NCBI RefSeq assembly: GCF_030272615.1 | Contig: NC_081408.1 | Coordinates: 337,806,793-337,870,792, forward strand | Length of the DNA stretch: 64,000 bases | Direction of reading: 5' to 3' | From: Cryptomeria japonica | Taxonomy: Eukaryota; Streptophyta; Pinopsida; Cupressales; Cupressaceae | Part shown: in pieces, positions 1 through 10,165 of the stretch | Numbering within the stretch: the stretch's first letter is position 1 | How the letters are laid out: every line of letters starts with the position of its first letter | Translations under genes and position numbers: made by a program | Notes under the pieces: model-generated | What the model was told of the DNA's origin: nothing | The model's input: only the letters and a program-made list of their open reading frames with translations | Databases searched by the model: none

Positions 1-660
1 GATGCAAAATATCTCCTAAAAAATTGGATTTTAAAAAATTAGGGTTTTTCATTATTTTTATTATATCTCACAACCGGCTTTGACATTTCGCATAATTTTT
101 TTTGGCAAGTCAAAAACAGTATCAAGAGCTTTGATTACAAAATCCAGAATTTTTGAAGCATATTTGCATTTTCTATGAATTTTTAATGCATTTTAATAAA
201 AAAATAAATCTGAAAGAAAATGAGCGAATTTTTCAGATTTGTTTACATTTTTAGAAAGCTCTTAGAATTATACACAATATCTATTCTTTGTGATTTTAAT
301 TTTGATGCAAAATAATTCCTCAACAATCGAATCTTTAAAAATTAGGGTTTTGCATTATTTTAATCATATCTCACAAACTGCTTGTAATTCTTGCAGAAAT
401 GTTTTTATGTAGGTTTGAAAGGCTATCAAGAGTGTCCAGTAAAAATTTCAGAGTTTTGGGATCAATTTTGCATTTTATATGATTTTTCATAAAAAATGAT
501 TTTTGGAGCAAATTAGCAATTTTTTGGGATTTTCTTACATTTATGGAAATGTCTTGAAATTTTACAGCTCTGTTTTCTATGCTTCATGAAAAATTAGATC
601 TTTGAATTTGTCAAAAAACACATTGTTGAAGGCCCCTATTTCACAAAGTCTTTTGGATCT
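1..660. repeat. Two-unit diverged tandem repeat, period about 302 bp
   Basis: The opening sequence (GATGCAAAATATCTCCTAAA, then TTAGGGTTTTTCATTATTTT and ATATCTCAC) recurs about 302 bases later (GATGCAAAATAATTCCTCAA, TTAGGGTTTTGCATTATTTT, ATATCTCAC). The two units are diverged but co-linear through a TTTACATTT..GAAA segment. Each is very AT-rich with no long ORF. Position upstream of a leader and a gag suggests repeated LTR or untranslated-region sequence of a Gypsy element, but the left boundary lies outside the window. Confidence 0.6.
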
Positions 661-2216
661 AAAATTTACCTAACTTGTGTGCTTGCAGGAGGGGTATTAT
701 TGCAAAACTACTAACAAATATTTGTTGCAGAATTTTGGCAAGGGTTTTTCTTTTGATCTTCATTGTGTGCCTTGTTTTCATAGATTAGCAAACACTTCAA
801 TTGGTGCACTAAAATTGAACCAATGTCTTTTGTGTCTTGAGCAATATGCTCTTTTTTTTTTAATCTCCAGAGGGCCTGTCTCCCTGTGTGGTCATTAGGA
901 CTACTAGTGAGGAGAGAACAACCCAAGTGGTAGTGAGGAAAAGCCACCTCTTCCTAACCACTATAAATAACTGTATCCATGGTGAAAGCCATGGGTAACG
1001 TGTGCTGATTAGTTCATATTGACACTATGTCTCCTCGTAAACCCGTTTGATCAAATTTATTTGATCGATAGTAGGGAGCAACTCCTACCGGCTGGGAGTC
1101 TTCTGCATTTGTAGGGCTGAAAGTGCCACATGTATGGCCACACGAGCGGAGACCCTTACTAGCACTTTTTTATTTTAGAAAGACAAAATCCTTCTAGTTG
1201 TTGGGGCAAGAGGTCAGACCTCTGGAGCGGCCCACACACATACGGTTCTTAGTAGAGATACAAAGTTTGCCACGGGGAGTTTTCATGGGGATTGATGCTT
1301 GGCTGCCCTAGAGAAGTGAATGCCGAGGGTGGAGCTAGTGGGGTCAAGCATCTAAGTATCCACTTTGAATAGCGTAGCCTGGGGGGAAACCCCATGTGGG
1401 ATCAACAACTATTGTCCTGGCCAACCATAAGAATTGTGCTTGTCTTCTTTTAAACATTCAAACATTCAAGACCAAACATCAAAGCATTGTGTCTTTTGTG
1501 TCTTCAAGTGTATGCAAAAACATTTTTACATCAAACAACACACTTTCTTTTGAGTCATTTTAAGTCTAAACACTTGCAAACATTGAGTTCTCATCAACAT
1601 TTTGTCCTCTTGTCATAGAAAAATAGTCAAAATTCAGATTTGGTCATAACAAATAACTTCACAAATTGGAAATATTGCACTCATATTTTAGAAACTGCGT
1701 CTATGAAGTATACATGCACGTCTGTGTTTAGTATTGACAAAATTTACAGTCCAGCAAACAAGAACAATCAGTTTCAGAATTCTTGAGCTTCCTAGGCTAT
1801 TTCTCCAGGTTTTCATCTAGAATTCAACCTATCTTTGGGTCTCACAAGGTTCATCATTTCCTTACACCTTGCATTACATTCACATTTTTCTAAACTTGAG
1901 TCAAAAGGTCACTTGCTTTTCCTCATCTTTCTTTGTCAGCACACTACATACAACAACATTTTGCTAAGTGGTCCCTCATCAAGGTCTATCACCTTTGGGT
2001 CTCATTTGGTCTTACTTATAGTCAAGGTAAACTTACCTCATCAAGAGATCTATCATCTCTTTGGAAGCCACACCTACTCTACTACATACATACTTGATCT
2101 TACACTTTGGACATTGCAAGTACACCTCAGATTCATTTACATTCCATCCAACACTTGGTCTTCCATACTCTTTCCATTTTCATCTAGTCTCACACATCTT
2201 GGTCAAGAACTAGTTC
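661..2216 (+). other. Leader-like untranslated region of a Gypsy-type element
   Basis: There is no convincing ORF here. The block 880-1440 is distinctly more GC-rich and less AT-repetitive than its surroundings, with segments such as GGAGACCCTTACTAGCAC and CTGGAGCGGCCCACACAC. It is followed by a CATT/CAAA-rich stretch running up to the gag start. By position it reads as the long 5' untranslated leader of the element whose gag starts at 2217. No LTR or primer binding site could be placed with confidence. Confidence 0.4.
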
Positions 2217-3300
2217 ATGGGTGAAACCCGTTCCCAAAAATATAGGAGAGAAGCTAAAGAGGCTCAAGTGTCTGCAAACATGAGTGCCTATGAGTATGAC
2301 AATGATATCTTTTTCAATTCTGATCATACCAAATTACTTGACATGGACGCTTATAGAAACATTCAAAATGTTGAGAACATGGATAATACAAACAACAATG
2401 ATACACACAATGATGACATGGAAAACTTTTCTGTACATTCAACAGAAGTGGAAGACTCCATCATGGATCCTCATTTTAATAGATTGGTTGAGGAAATCAT
2501 GAGAAGAGATAGACAATATTTCTTACAAGTGATGGCACAAAGTGGAGCTAAGATACCTGATGATTTTGACATGTCTCAAATAATGGAAAATCGACCTATG
2601 CAAGAACCTCCTCAACATGGATGAAAGGAGGTCTAATAGTGGAGGCAATAGAAGACCACATCTCGTACCTGAGTCACCATCATCTTTGTTTCAAAAAATT
2701 GAGGTCCCAAATACACATGGTCAAGCTTATGATACTCATCTACATAGACCTTTATGGAAGTCTCATGCAGATAAATACACTCAATCGCATACCAATGCTA
2801 AGGACCAACCTCACAAGAAATTGGATATCCAAAGGCATGCTGAAAATTTGGACACAAGGAAACCTCATGTCAAATTTGGGGTAACTACACAAGAACAAAC
2901 TCATGACATGCCTGTAGAATATGATATGCATGGACAAAGAAGATATTACATTCCTCATCATGACTCTATACCAAGTGGTCCCTAGACATAGCATCACTAT
3001 AGACCTCCTCCATATGAGCATGTTTACAATCAGTACCATCCATATATGCAATATACTCCTCCTCCACCTGGTGGCTCAGGCATGAGATATGGTCCAAGAA
3101 GTCGATCTCCACCTAAGAACAATTTGGAACAACAAATAAAGGACTTACAAAAATAAATGGAAGACATTAATACACCAAAGCTAGCTTACACAATGAGAGA
3201 TATATGTCCCTATCCATTTGACAAAATCATTCCAATGCCTCCATTTCCTACACATTTTATGACACCAAAGTTTGAATAGTACAGAGGCAAAGGAGATCCA
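2217..3300 (+). pseudogene. Broken Ty3/Gypsy gag N-terminal region
   Basis: This is the capsid-precursor (Gag) part of a plant Ty3/Gypsy retrotransposon. The first frame (2217-2624) begins MGETRSQKYRREAKEAQ and is polar and Asn/Asp-rich. A frame change near 2617 leads into a second frame with His/Pro-rich sequence to 2985. After stops at 2983, about 3156 and about 3278 the frame still spells PYPFDKIIPMPPFP, MTPKFE and YRGKGDP, the motif that precedes the capsid core in many plant Gypsy Gags. The capsid core, zinc knuckle and all of pol are missing. The ORF is cut at about 3300, where LTR sequence begins. The start at 2217 fits the N-terminal pattern. Lineage (Tat/Athila-like) is an inference. 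Confidence 0.65.
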
Positions 3301-3469
3301 AACCCTATTGGACATGTGATGGTATAATCTTTGTGATTTCATTGATTTGCATTGTCTTAGGTAATCTTCATATGTTATGGTGGACCTTTTTTGTTGTTAG
3401 GCTAGGGTTTTGTGGTTGAATTCTTTTAGTATTTCAATATTGTTCCATTATCCACTTTCACCATACACA
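3301..3469 (+). repeat. LTR 3'-end fragment, duplicate of 6003-6168
   Basis: From GGACATGTGATGGTATAATC to CCACTTTCACCATACACA this block matches the end of the LTR at 6007-6168 almost base for base, with small indels. It is in the same orientation. It is fused directly to the gag on its left, and to the antisense PMD fragment on its right, so it is the last ~165 bp of a 5' LTR retained after deletions on both sides. Confidence 0.8.
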
Positions 3470-3479
3470 TTTTGGCAAA

Positions 3480-4040
3480 TAGATGCAACTCATAATACAC
3501 GTGTGCCAGCAGACATGGTCCCCATGCAAACCTGGTGTGCTCAGTCACCAATGTCTCCAGAGTCCTCTCCCATCCCACAACCAACCCTCGTGTCGCCCTA
3601 TCTAGATAGAGGAACTCATTGATAACTCCTACCAACACCGCCGGTAGAGACAATCATGTCTGTGTCCTGGTGCCCCAAGCCACATGTCTTGCCCTCATCT
3701 CCAGTCCTAGATCCTAAAATACTCGTCTTAGTGCATCCATGTCTCCCTCTCGATCATAAGGAATCAACTCCCCAACAATCGATATTCTCAGTATCCTGTA
3801 CACATCCTCTACGGTGACTGTCATCTCACCCATTGACAAATGAAATGTGCATGTCTCTGAGTGCCATCTCTTAGCTAATGCAGTCAGCAATCCCATGTTC
3901 ACCCGAAACTCAAGCATATACATAATGTATCATAATCCCATGGCCTCAACTGCTGCTCTATTGTTGAATGTCAGCTCTACTCGCAAACTTTGAGTCAAAG
4001 AGAATCTCTCTCATGACTCCAGCATAGGTAGGTCCTCCTG
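3480..4040 (-). pseudogene. Plant mobile domain (PMD, MAIN/MAIL1-like) pseudogene, antisense in an LTR element
   Basis: Reading right to left, the minus strand encodes pieces typical of the plant mobile (aminotransferase-like) domain, PF10536: LTALAKRWHSETCTFHLSMG, then MTVTVEDVYRILRISIVG and ELIPYDREGD (3923-3714). A second frame (3653-3426) gives FLYLDRATRGLVVGWERTLE and HTRFAWGPCLLAHVYYELH. Stops and at least one frameshift separate the pieces, and homology stops abruptly at the LTR fragment ending 3469. PMD proteins occur as host genes (MAIN, MAIL1) and as passengers of plant transposable elements. The location between an LTR end and a PPT plus 3' LTR, in antisense, indicates a retrotransposon-carried copy. 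It is not functional as it stands. Confidence 0.75.
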
Positions 4041-4660
4041 CAGTCAAGAAAATCAACTATGTCAATCCTAGTGGCATTCCCTGTTCATCACAAAGTGCTG
4101 CTTTTTCTTATCCTAGTGCTTATATCTATCATATGGAACTCTATCCTAGTAGTACTCTTTGTTCATCACAAATTGCTGCTCTTTTATCCTAGTGCTTATA
4201 TCTATCATGTGGCACTCTATCATAGTGGCATTCCTTGTTCATCACAAAGTGCTTCTCTTTTACCCTAGTGGTACTCCCTATTCATCACAAAGGGCTATTT
4301 TTATCCTATCTTTTAGGGCACCTACTTGAGTGTATCCTCTTGAGTGGCTTATCCAATTGACAACGTATATTATATCACAAAATTGTCAATTTTAGCCCAA
4401 TCCAATTGACAACGTATGTCCTATCACAAAATTGTCAATTTCTATGGTACTCCCTGTTCATCACAAAGTACCTTGATCTATCCTATCCTAGGGCCTCTAC
4501 TTGAGTGTATCCTCTTGAGTAGTTTCTTGATTGGCAACGTATGTTCTATGATAGAATTATCAATCCTCACCCTATCTGCTATCCTAGTCTTCCCTAGAGG
4601 ACCTACTTGAGTGTATCCTCTCAGCATCTTATTTAATCGATAGCATATGTTTATCACACA
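4041..4660. repeat. Degenerate interspersed repeats (TTCATCACAAA and ACTTGAGTGTATCCTCT units)
   Basis: TTCATCACAAA occurs at about 4084, 4162, 4238, 4281 and 4457, three of them in ~77-bp units that also share ATCCTAGTGCTTATATCTATCAT. A second unit, CAATTGACAACGTAT followed by TATCACAAAATTGTCAATTT, occurs twice near 4350 and 4402. ACTTGAGTGTATCCTCT occurs three times between 4325 and 4622. No coding potential is evident. It probably represents the spacer between the antisense PMD ORF and the 3' LTR. Confidence 0.6.
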
Positions 4661-5396
4661 ACTATTGATTCGACCTTGAAGACACAAACACACTTTCCTA
4701 CTTCACAAATGCATCTGCCTTGCATAGATGCAACTAAATCACACAGACATGCCTCTGTTCTACACAAACGCACCTTCCCTGCAAAAATGTGCATTCATGA
4801 CACAAATGCGCTCGCATTTGACATAGCCGCTTTTGGCATCATAGACTCGCCTGGCACCAACCCATATGCACCTTAGCATTTTTTACCCCGCTTGACATAT
4901 TTTTTTTGCAATCTACCTAATGCGCATTTATTTCCCTACCTAACATGCATTTATACCAACAATTAATGAAACAAGGTACAAGGAAGTTTTGTGGTACTCA
5001 CCGACTCTCCTGCATCTGCTAGCCTTTGATATCGATGAACACGATCGAATCTATGCACCAATGCCATCATTGCTGACTGCTGACTGCTCTCTACTCTCTC
5101 TGCACTCTGATCTCTTAGGTGTGTGGATGACAATGAGGATGTTTTCCCTCATAGTCTATCTTATAGACTACCCTAGCCTTAGTCTCCCGAGTTAGTCTTC
5201 TTTATTCCATGACTCTATCACTATATCCTATCTTGTCAGTCCTTTCTATCCTTTCTTTCTTATCACAAGATTGTCTGCAATCTTTTCAAATATTTTCATC
5301 CAATCTCTTGAGGGGGCACATCATTCCCATCTTGGAGCAACTTTGTATCAGTTTATCTTATCTTCTTTGAAACAACGCGACAAGCTGCATGGTCTC
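4661..5396. other. Element interior without recognisable genes
   Basis: The block 4676-4880 is rich in imperfect ACAAATGCA/ACAAACGCA-type phrases. The remainder up to the polypurine tract is pyrimidine-rich. Short ORFs here show no domain. It lies between the antisense PMD pseudogene and the 3' LTR, so it belongs to the same element interior. Confidence 0.4.
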
Positions 5397-5410
5397 AAAG
5401 AGGGGCAAAA
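5397..5410 (+). other. Polypurine tract of the element ending at 6168
   Basis: The purine run AAAGAGGGGCAAAA lies immediately before TGTAGACACC, the first bases of the LTR. This is the expected position of the plus-strand priming site of an LTR retrotransposon and fixes the LTR start at 5411. Confidence 0.75.
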
Positions 5411-6168
5411 TGTAGACACCTAAAATTGTCATGTCTAATTAAATAAATATTTTAGCCTAATTATTCTATTAATTAAATAATTATTTATTTATTTAATTAA
5501 TTCATTTATCCTCTTCTAGCCTTATTTCTCATTTAAATAAATACTTTTATTTATTTAAATTATCCCTTCTCCTAAATTAAATAAATACTTTTATTTATTT
5601 AATTGATTCCACTTCCTCTATTAATTAAATGAATCTTTATTTATTTAATTAATTCATTAGCCTTTTCTACCCATGACACATGTCATTCATCTCTTAATTC
5701 TTACACTACCTCCCCTTTTATTATTTTCTTATTTTCTTTACCTACCCTCTAATCTTAGCCGACCATCTATCTTTTACACCTCTTAATCTTATCCCTCCAT
5801 TTCTTACAGTGTCTTCTATACAAGAGGACGATTCTCTCCTTCAACCTTCAATCATTCTAGCATTCAAACTTTCATATGCGATCAAGCCTACTTGCAACCA
5901 CATTTCCGTTCTTTGTTGAGCTCTTGTGCACACATAAAATATGAGAGAAAATATATCAAGCAAGATCACTGGAGATAGGAAGAATGGAGATTCAAACCCT
6001 AGTGGACATGTGATGGTATAATCTTTGTGATTTTATTGATTTTCATTTGTCTTAGGTAATCTTCATATGTTATGGTGGATCTTTGTTGTTGTTAGGCTAG
6101 GGTTTCATGGTTGAATCTATTTTAGTCTTTCAATATTATTGTTCCATTATCCACTTTCACCATAAACA
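5411..6168 (+). repeat. 3' LTR (758 bp) of a Gypsy-type element
   Basis: The LTR starts TGTAGACACC after a polypurine tract and ends ACCATAAACA. Its last ~165 bp recur at 3301-3469, giving an LTR pair with the first copy truncated. The left third is built from inverted ATTAAATAAATA/TATTTATTTAATTAA motifs. A TATA-like CTATACAAGAG near 5817 may mark the U3/R start. No clear target-site duplication was found beside it, which fits a rearranged element. Confidence 0.75.
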
Positions 6169-9100
6169 CTAGGAAATTGACAAGATTTAGCATAAACAAA
6201 AAGATATAGAACAAAAAGTCAACTCAGAAGCACAAATATGAAAATGTGATAGAAAAAGAAACATGTATTTGAAATCATGGCTCGAAATAGCTAGACTACA
6301 AAGATAGGTGCAATATACCTAACAAGTGTTTGAGTGTAAATAGGTGTTAGATTTGGTACTCGGAACATCCAAACTGCAAACCCTCCAAAATTTAGATCAA
6401 ATTGGCAGGACTATGGGTCTAATTAACGTAGTTTAGGGGTTTTCGTTTGTTCAAAATATTGAATTGTATGTCTCAGTTTTTTGTTTGCAAATTTTTAATC
6501 CTCCAATATTGGATCTACAACACACACACAAAAAAGAGGGAAAATGTTGTGCTGTATAAGAGTTTTCCTAATTAAAAAATTAGGTAGGAATTAACCTCCA
6601 TTACAATTATGATCAATTATAAAAGAGAGCTTACCCTTGGTAGGGAAGAGGCTAAATTTGAAGTGAAATGTTGAATTGACAAGATTATAATTCAAGATTG
6701 ATAATGGTGATGATGTAATTCTCTATAGATAAGTCCTCAAAGTGTTGATGCAATAACATGATAAACCATAGCAAAATCCATCATGGAAACATACTTGAAG
6801 ATAGTCTGTTGTAGCTTGATGCTCCTTATACTTAGATTTTCTCTTGAAGGAATTAGGAGTGCTTGTGAATGAAAGTTATAGATGATGAAAGATGATAAAA
6901 TGAATTAAAGATAATACCTTTATATAGGGTTCTCAATGTACTTTCACTTTTAGGCCAACTTCCAATGGGTATATCAAAAAATTAGGGATCAAATCATAAA
7001 TGGAAAAAATTAACACTTTGAAAAGTTCAAAATTGGGTCCCTTTTGGAGGGACTATGGCACTAGGCACCTTAGTCCACTAGGAATATGGCGCTAGGTGCC
7101 ATAGTCCACCCAAAAAGGGAAAACTAAAGGTAGTTCAAGAGTGAATAGTTCCAGGATATTGGATCAGGTCATCTCATGTGCATATGCTGATAGTTTAGAT
7201 GAGATAAGGCTAAAATAGGTAAAAAATGACCCAAAAGGAGGCACACTAAAGCAAGGGCCTAAAAAGGAGTGTGAAATTATAAGGGGTTACAATTTTTGAC
7301 ACTACATTTATCTCCCACTTTAGTGAGAGTATGAACTTACATTCATGCTTGTAGTAAAGTAGAGAAGAAGAGATAGAGCAGCTAAGAGCAAGGCAAGCTA
7401 GTGATATGATGACACTAAGTTGAGGGATGTGAAATCCGGGAAGCTAGGATCCTATCAATCGATACAAAAACCTTCAAATATACATAGAAAAAATGTTAGC
7501 ACTAAAACAAAAAAAAAGGCTCCAAGTCAACTAATTGAAGAGATCTCAATGTACAAAATGTTTGAACTATTAATTTATCATTCTTAGAATGTTATTGCAA
7601 GAGCACCAGTGGAATTATATAAATAACAAGAACGTACACCAATTGATGAGAGAAGGCATGAATTCCACTAGCCAACAAGCTATGTTTTGTTGGGTGATTT
7701 ATGTAGTGCAACAAAATGATTACACTAGCAAGTTAGGCTATAATAGGTAATCACCACCCGAGGAGGTGTAAACAACAATGATCAAACTATCAATCCATGC
7801 TATATTAGGTGACCCCCACTTGAGGAAGATCAAATAAATAAAAATGATCAAATTAGGAAGCTATGCCAAGCTATTTGATCAACACTTGAGAAAGTGGAAA
7901 ATATGCTTGTTAAGGGATGACTTGATAGTAAGCTAGATGCTAAGATAGATGATTGAAACACATGCTAGATGCTAGAGATAGATTGGTAACTATGCCTTAG
8001 TGGGTGTTATATAACACAACACCACCACTTTGGGGGGACATCAATGAATGCCTTTGAGAAATGAGGATGCCTTATATGCTCCCCCTTAAGATGTCAATAT
8101 ATTGTCATGTTGATATATTAAGGAAGATACATTTCCAGATCAAGGATAAAACACCTTCAACACCAATGATATATCCTCAACAAAAATGCATGCATCTCAA
8201 CCTAGGAATAAGATTCGTTAAGGTTCGATTCTTTAAGCCAAGAAGAGATAATTTTAAAGAAGATATCAAGTACAATATGTGTAAAGGGATCCTTAACAAG
8301 GATATATGATTATCAAAAGGGGGAGGAGGAGATATTTTCCTAAAGATATCTACCACTGAAAAGAGAGGGGATCTTTAATAAAGATGACATAATCAACTTA
8401 AGGAGAAGGTAATCTCAACATTACACACCTTCCCAATTGCTAGGAGAGGGGGTTTTTGATGAAGTATTTCACACTTTAAACACCAAGGAGAGATCATTTA
8501 GAGGATATACAATTTCTAGCAAGGAATAGGTCCTAATCAAGGATCTACATGTCTCCAAGCAAAGATAACATCCTCATGAAGGACAAACAATTCTATGTAA
8601 GAAAGGAAAATCATTAGAAATGTAGTGTCCCTCCATGATTCATACTTTTTGATGGTTGTGATGGATATCGGTGGACTCTTTTAATGTCTTGTTACTCCAT
8701 GTTTTCATGCTTTTCTCCATCTTGTTTCTCGATACTTCTTCATATTAGTGGATACATTTGATATATATTATGATGATTCTATATTTAGTGTTACTTGATT
8801 ATGTTAAGGTTTAACATTTGATGGACTTTTTGATTATGCATTTATTAGGTGATATAGTTTATGCTCAATTCCTGATGGCACCCACATAGTTGTATGTATG
8901 CCACTTGAGACTCACACAAACAAGGCCAACAAAGGTTGCATACTTGTTGTCATTCAAAAAAAATAGTTACAGGAACTCATAACAAGCTACAAAAGAAATA
9001 ACAAAGAAACAATAATGGAGAAATATGCCACATAGACCAAATCCATGTTTCATGAATTATCAATTTAAAAAAACACTAATTAAACACTCAAATGCTCGTC

Positions 9101-9797
9101 CACACACAAGACAACTTCTTTGATAAGTAGCAGAACCCAAATAATCTCACATAGACATCACACAGTTCAAGAGAGAATTCAGATTCATAAGAGAAAATAT
9201 TTAAATACTTTTTGTCAAAATACTGTATTTACTAACATTGGTATAACCTACACATTTGTTTGAAAATGCAAGGTAAATTTCTGAGATTCCCTGTTCACCA
9301 AGTTCCACCTCTTGAGCTCTCATGCTCTTCTAATCTCTCTTAATCTCTTCTTTGTCTAATGGGTTGTCTCTTTTTGTTCCTTTCCCTTTCTGTAATCCCT
9401 TCTTCCCTCTGACTATTTCTCTCTCTTCTCTTCTACTGTATTTTTCTCTATCTTCACAAAACCAAAATCCCCAAAAAATAAACAATTCTGGAAACTTCCC
9501 AACAGTCTCGCCTAAATTGATTGCAGAAAATAGAAATCTTCAAGTAATACTGACCAAACTATTTTGAGTTAAAAAATCCCCCCTAAACCATTTTCTATGA
9601 TTTGGGCTTCCTCTTGGGGTAATAACACAACTGTATGTAGGTAGTTGTAGCAAAAAACAATCAAAATTAAAAAATAATAAAAAAACTGAAAAAGACTTCG
9701 CTTTGCACATACAGTGGCTACATGAAGTTCGATAATAAAGTGAAAAGAACATTTAAAACATTCCATACCTCTAAATCAAACTACTGGGGTACAAAAT
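6169..9797. other. Repeat-derived intergenic DNA, no gene recognised
   Basis: The sequence is AT- and purine-rich with no ORF longer than 82 codons and no domain. Phrases such as CTCCCACTTTAGTGAGAGTATGAA and CTCCCCCTTAAGATGTCAAT look like degraded LTR-element ends on the minus strand, but no LTR pair could be matched. A small inverted repeat sits at 7050-7107. The part 9290-9480 is pyrimidine-rich. Confidence 0.35.
7050..7107. repeat. Short inverted repeat (GGACTATGGCAC / GTGCCATAGTCC)
   Basis: Perfect 12-bp arms at 7050-7061 and 7096-7107 surround a 34-bp spacer that itself contains CTAGGCACC and GGCGCTAGGTGCC near-copies. It could form a stem-loop if transcribed. No coding or terminator role can be assigned. 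Confidence 0.6.
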
Positions 9798-10165
9798 TGA
9801 AGAAGTTGAGAAATACAACTTCAGAGATCCCAAGAACACCTACAAGAAAAATACCTGTCACAAGAGAAGAATAGAGGCAAAAAAGCAATAATGGCTCTGA
9901 AGAAAAAGATTATCATTCAGAGAGCAAATCAATAAAAAAGTACAATACAATCCTTATAAAGAGAGATTAGCAACCCTAAAGGTGTGCAACCCTAAAGAAA
10001 CCCTAAAGGGATAATGTGTATTTAATAATTAGAATAATTAAAATAATTAAAATAATTATTAAATACCTACAATATTATTAAATGCCTAATTTTAGCTTAA
10101 CTGTAGAGGTTAATAGACTAATAATTAAATAAATAATTATTAGCTAATACAAAATAACTCTAACA
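9798..10165 (-). repeat. 3' LTR of the 9798-12756 element
   Basis: It aligns with 12423-12756 along its length. Shared blocks include AACTTCAGAGATCCCAAGAA, CCTAAAGGGATAATGTGTAT and TTATTAGCTAATACAAAATA. It is longer than its partner because of an extra run of AATAATTAAAAT units near 10025-10070. Confidence 0.85.

Noticed and set aside
711-947. Minus-strand 78-codon ORF in the leader region
   Set aside because: It overlaps a plus-strand ORF of similar size in untranslated-like sequence, with no domain or conserved composition.
3410-3622. Plus-strand 70-codon ORF
   Set aside because: It spans the LTR end and the complement of the PMD fragment; the minus strand carries the recognisable domain.
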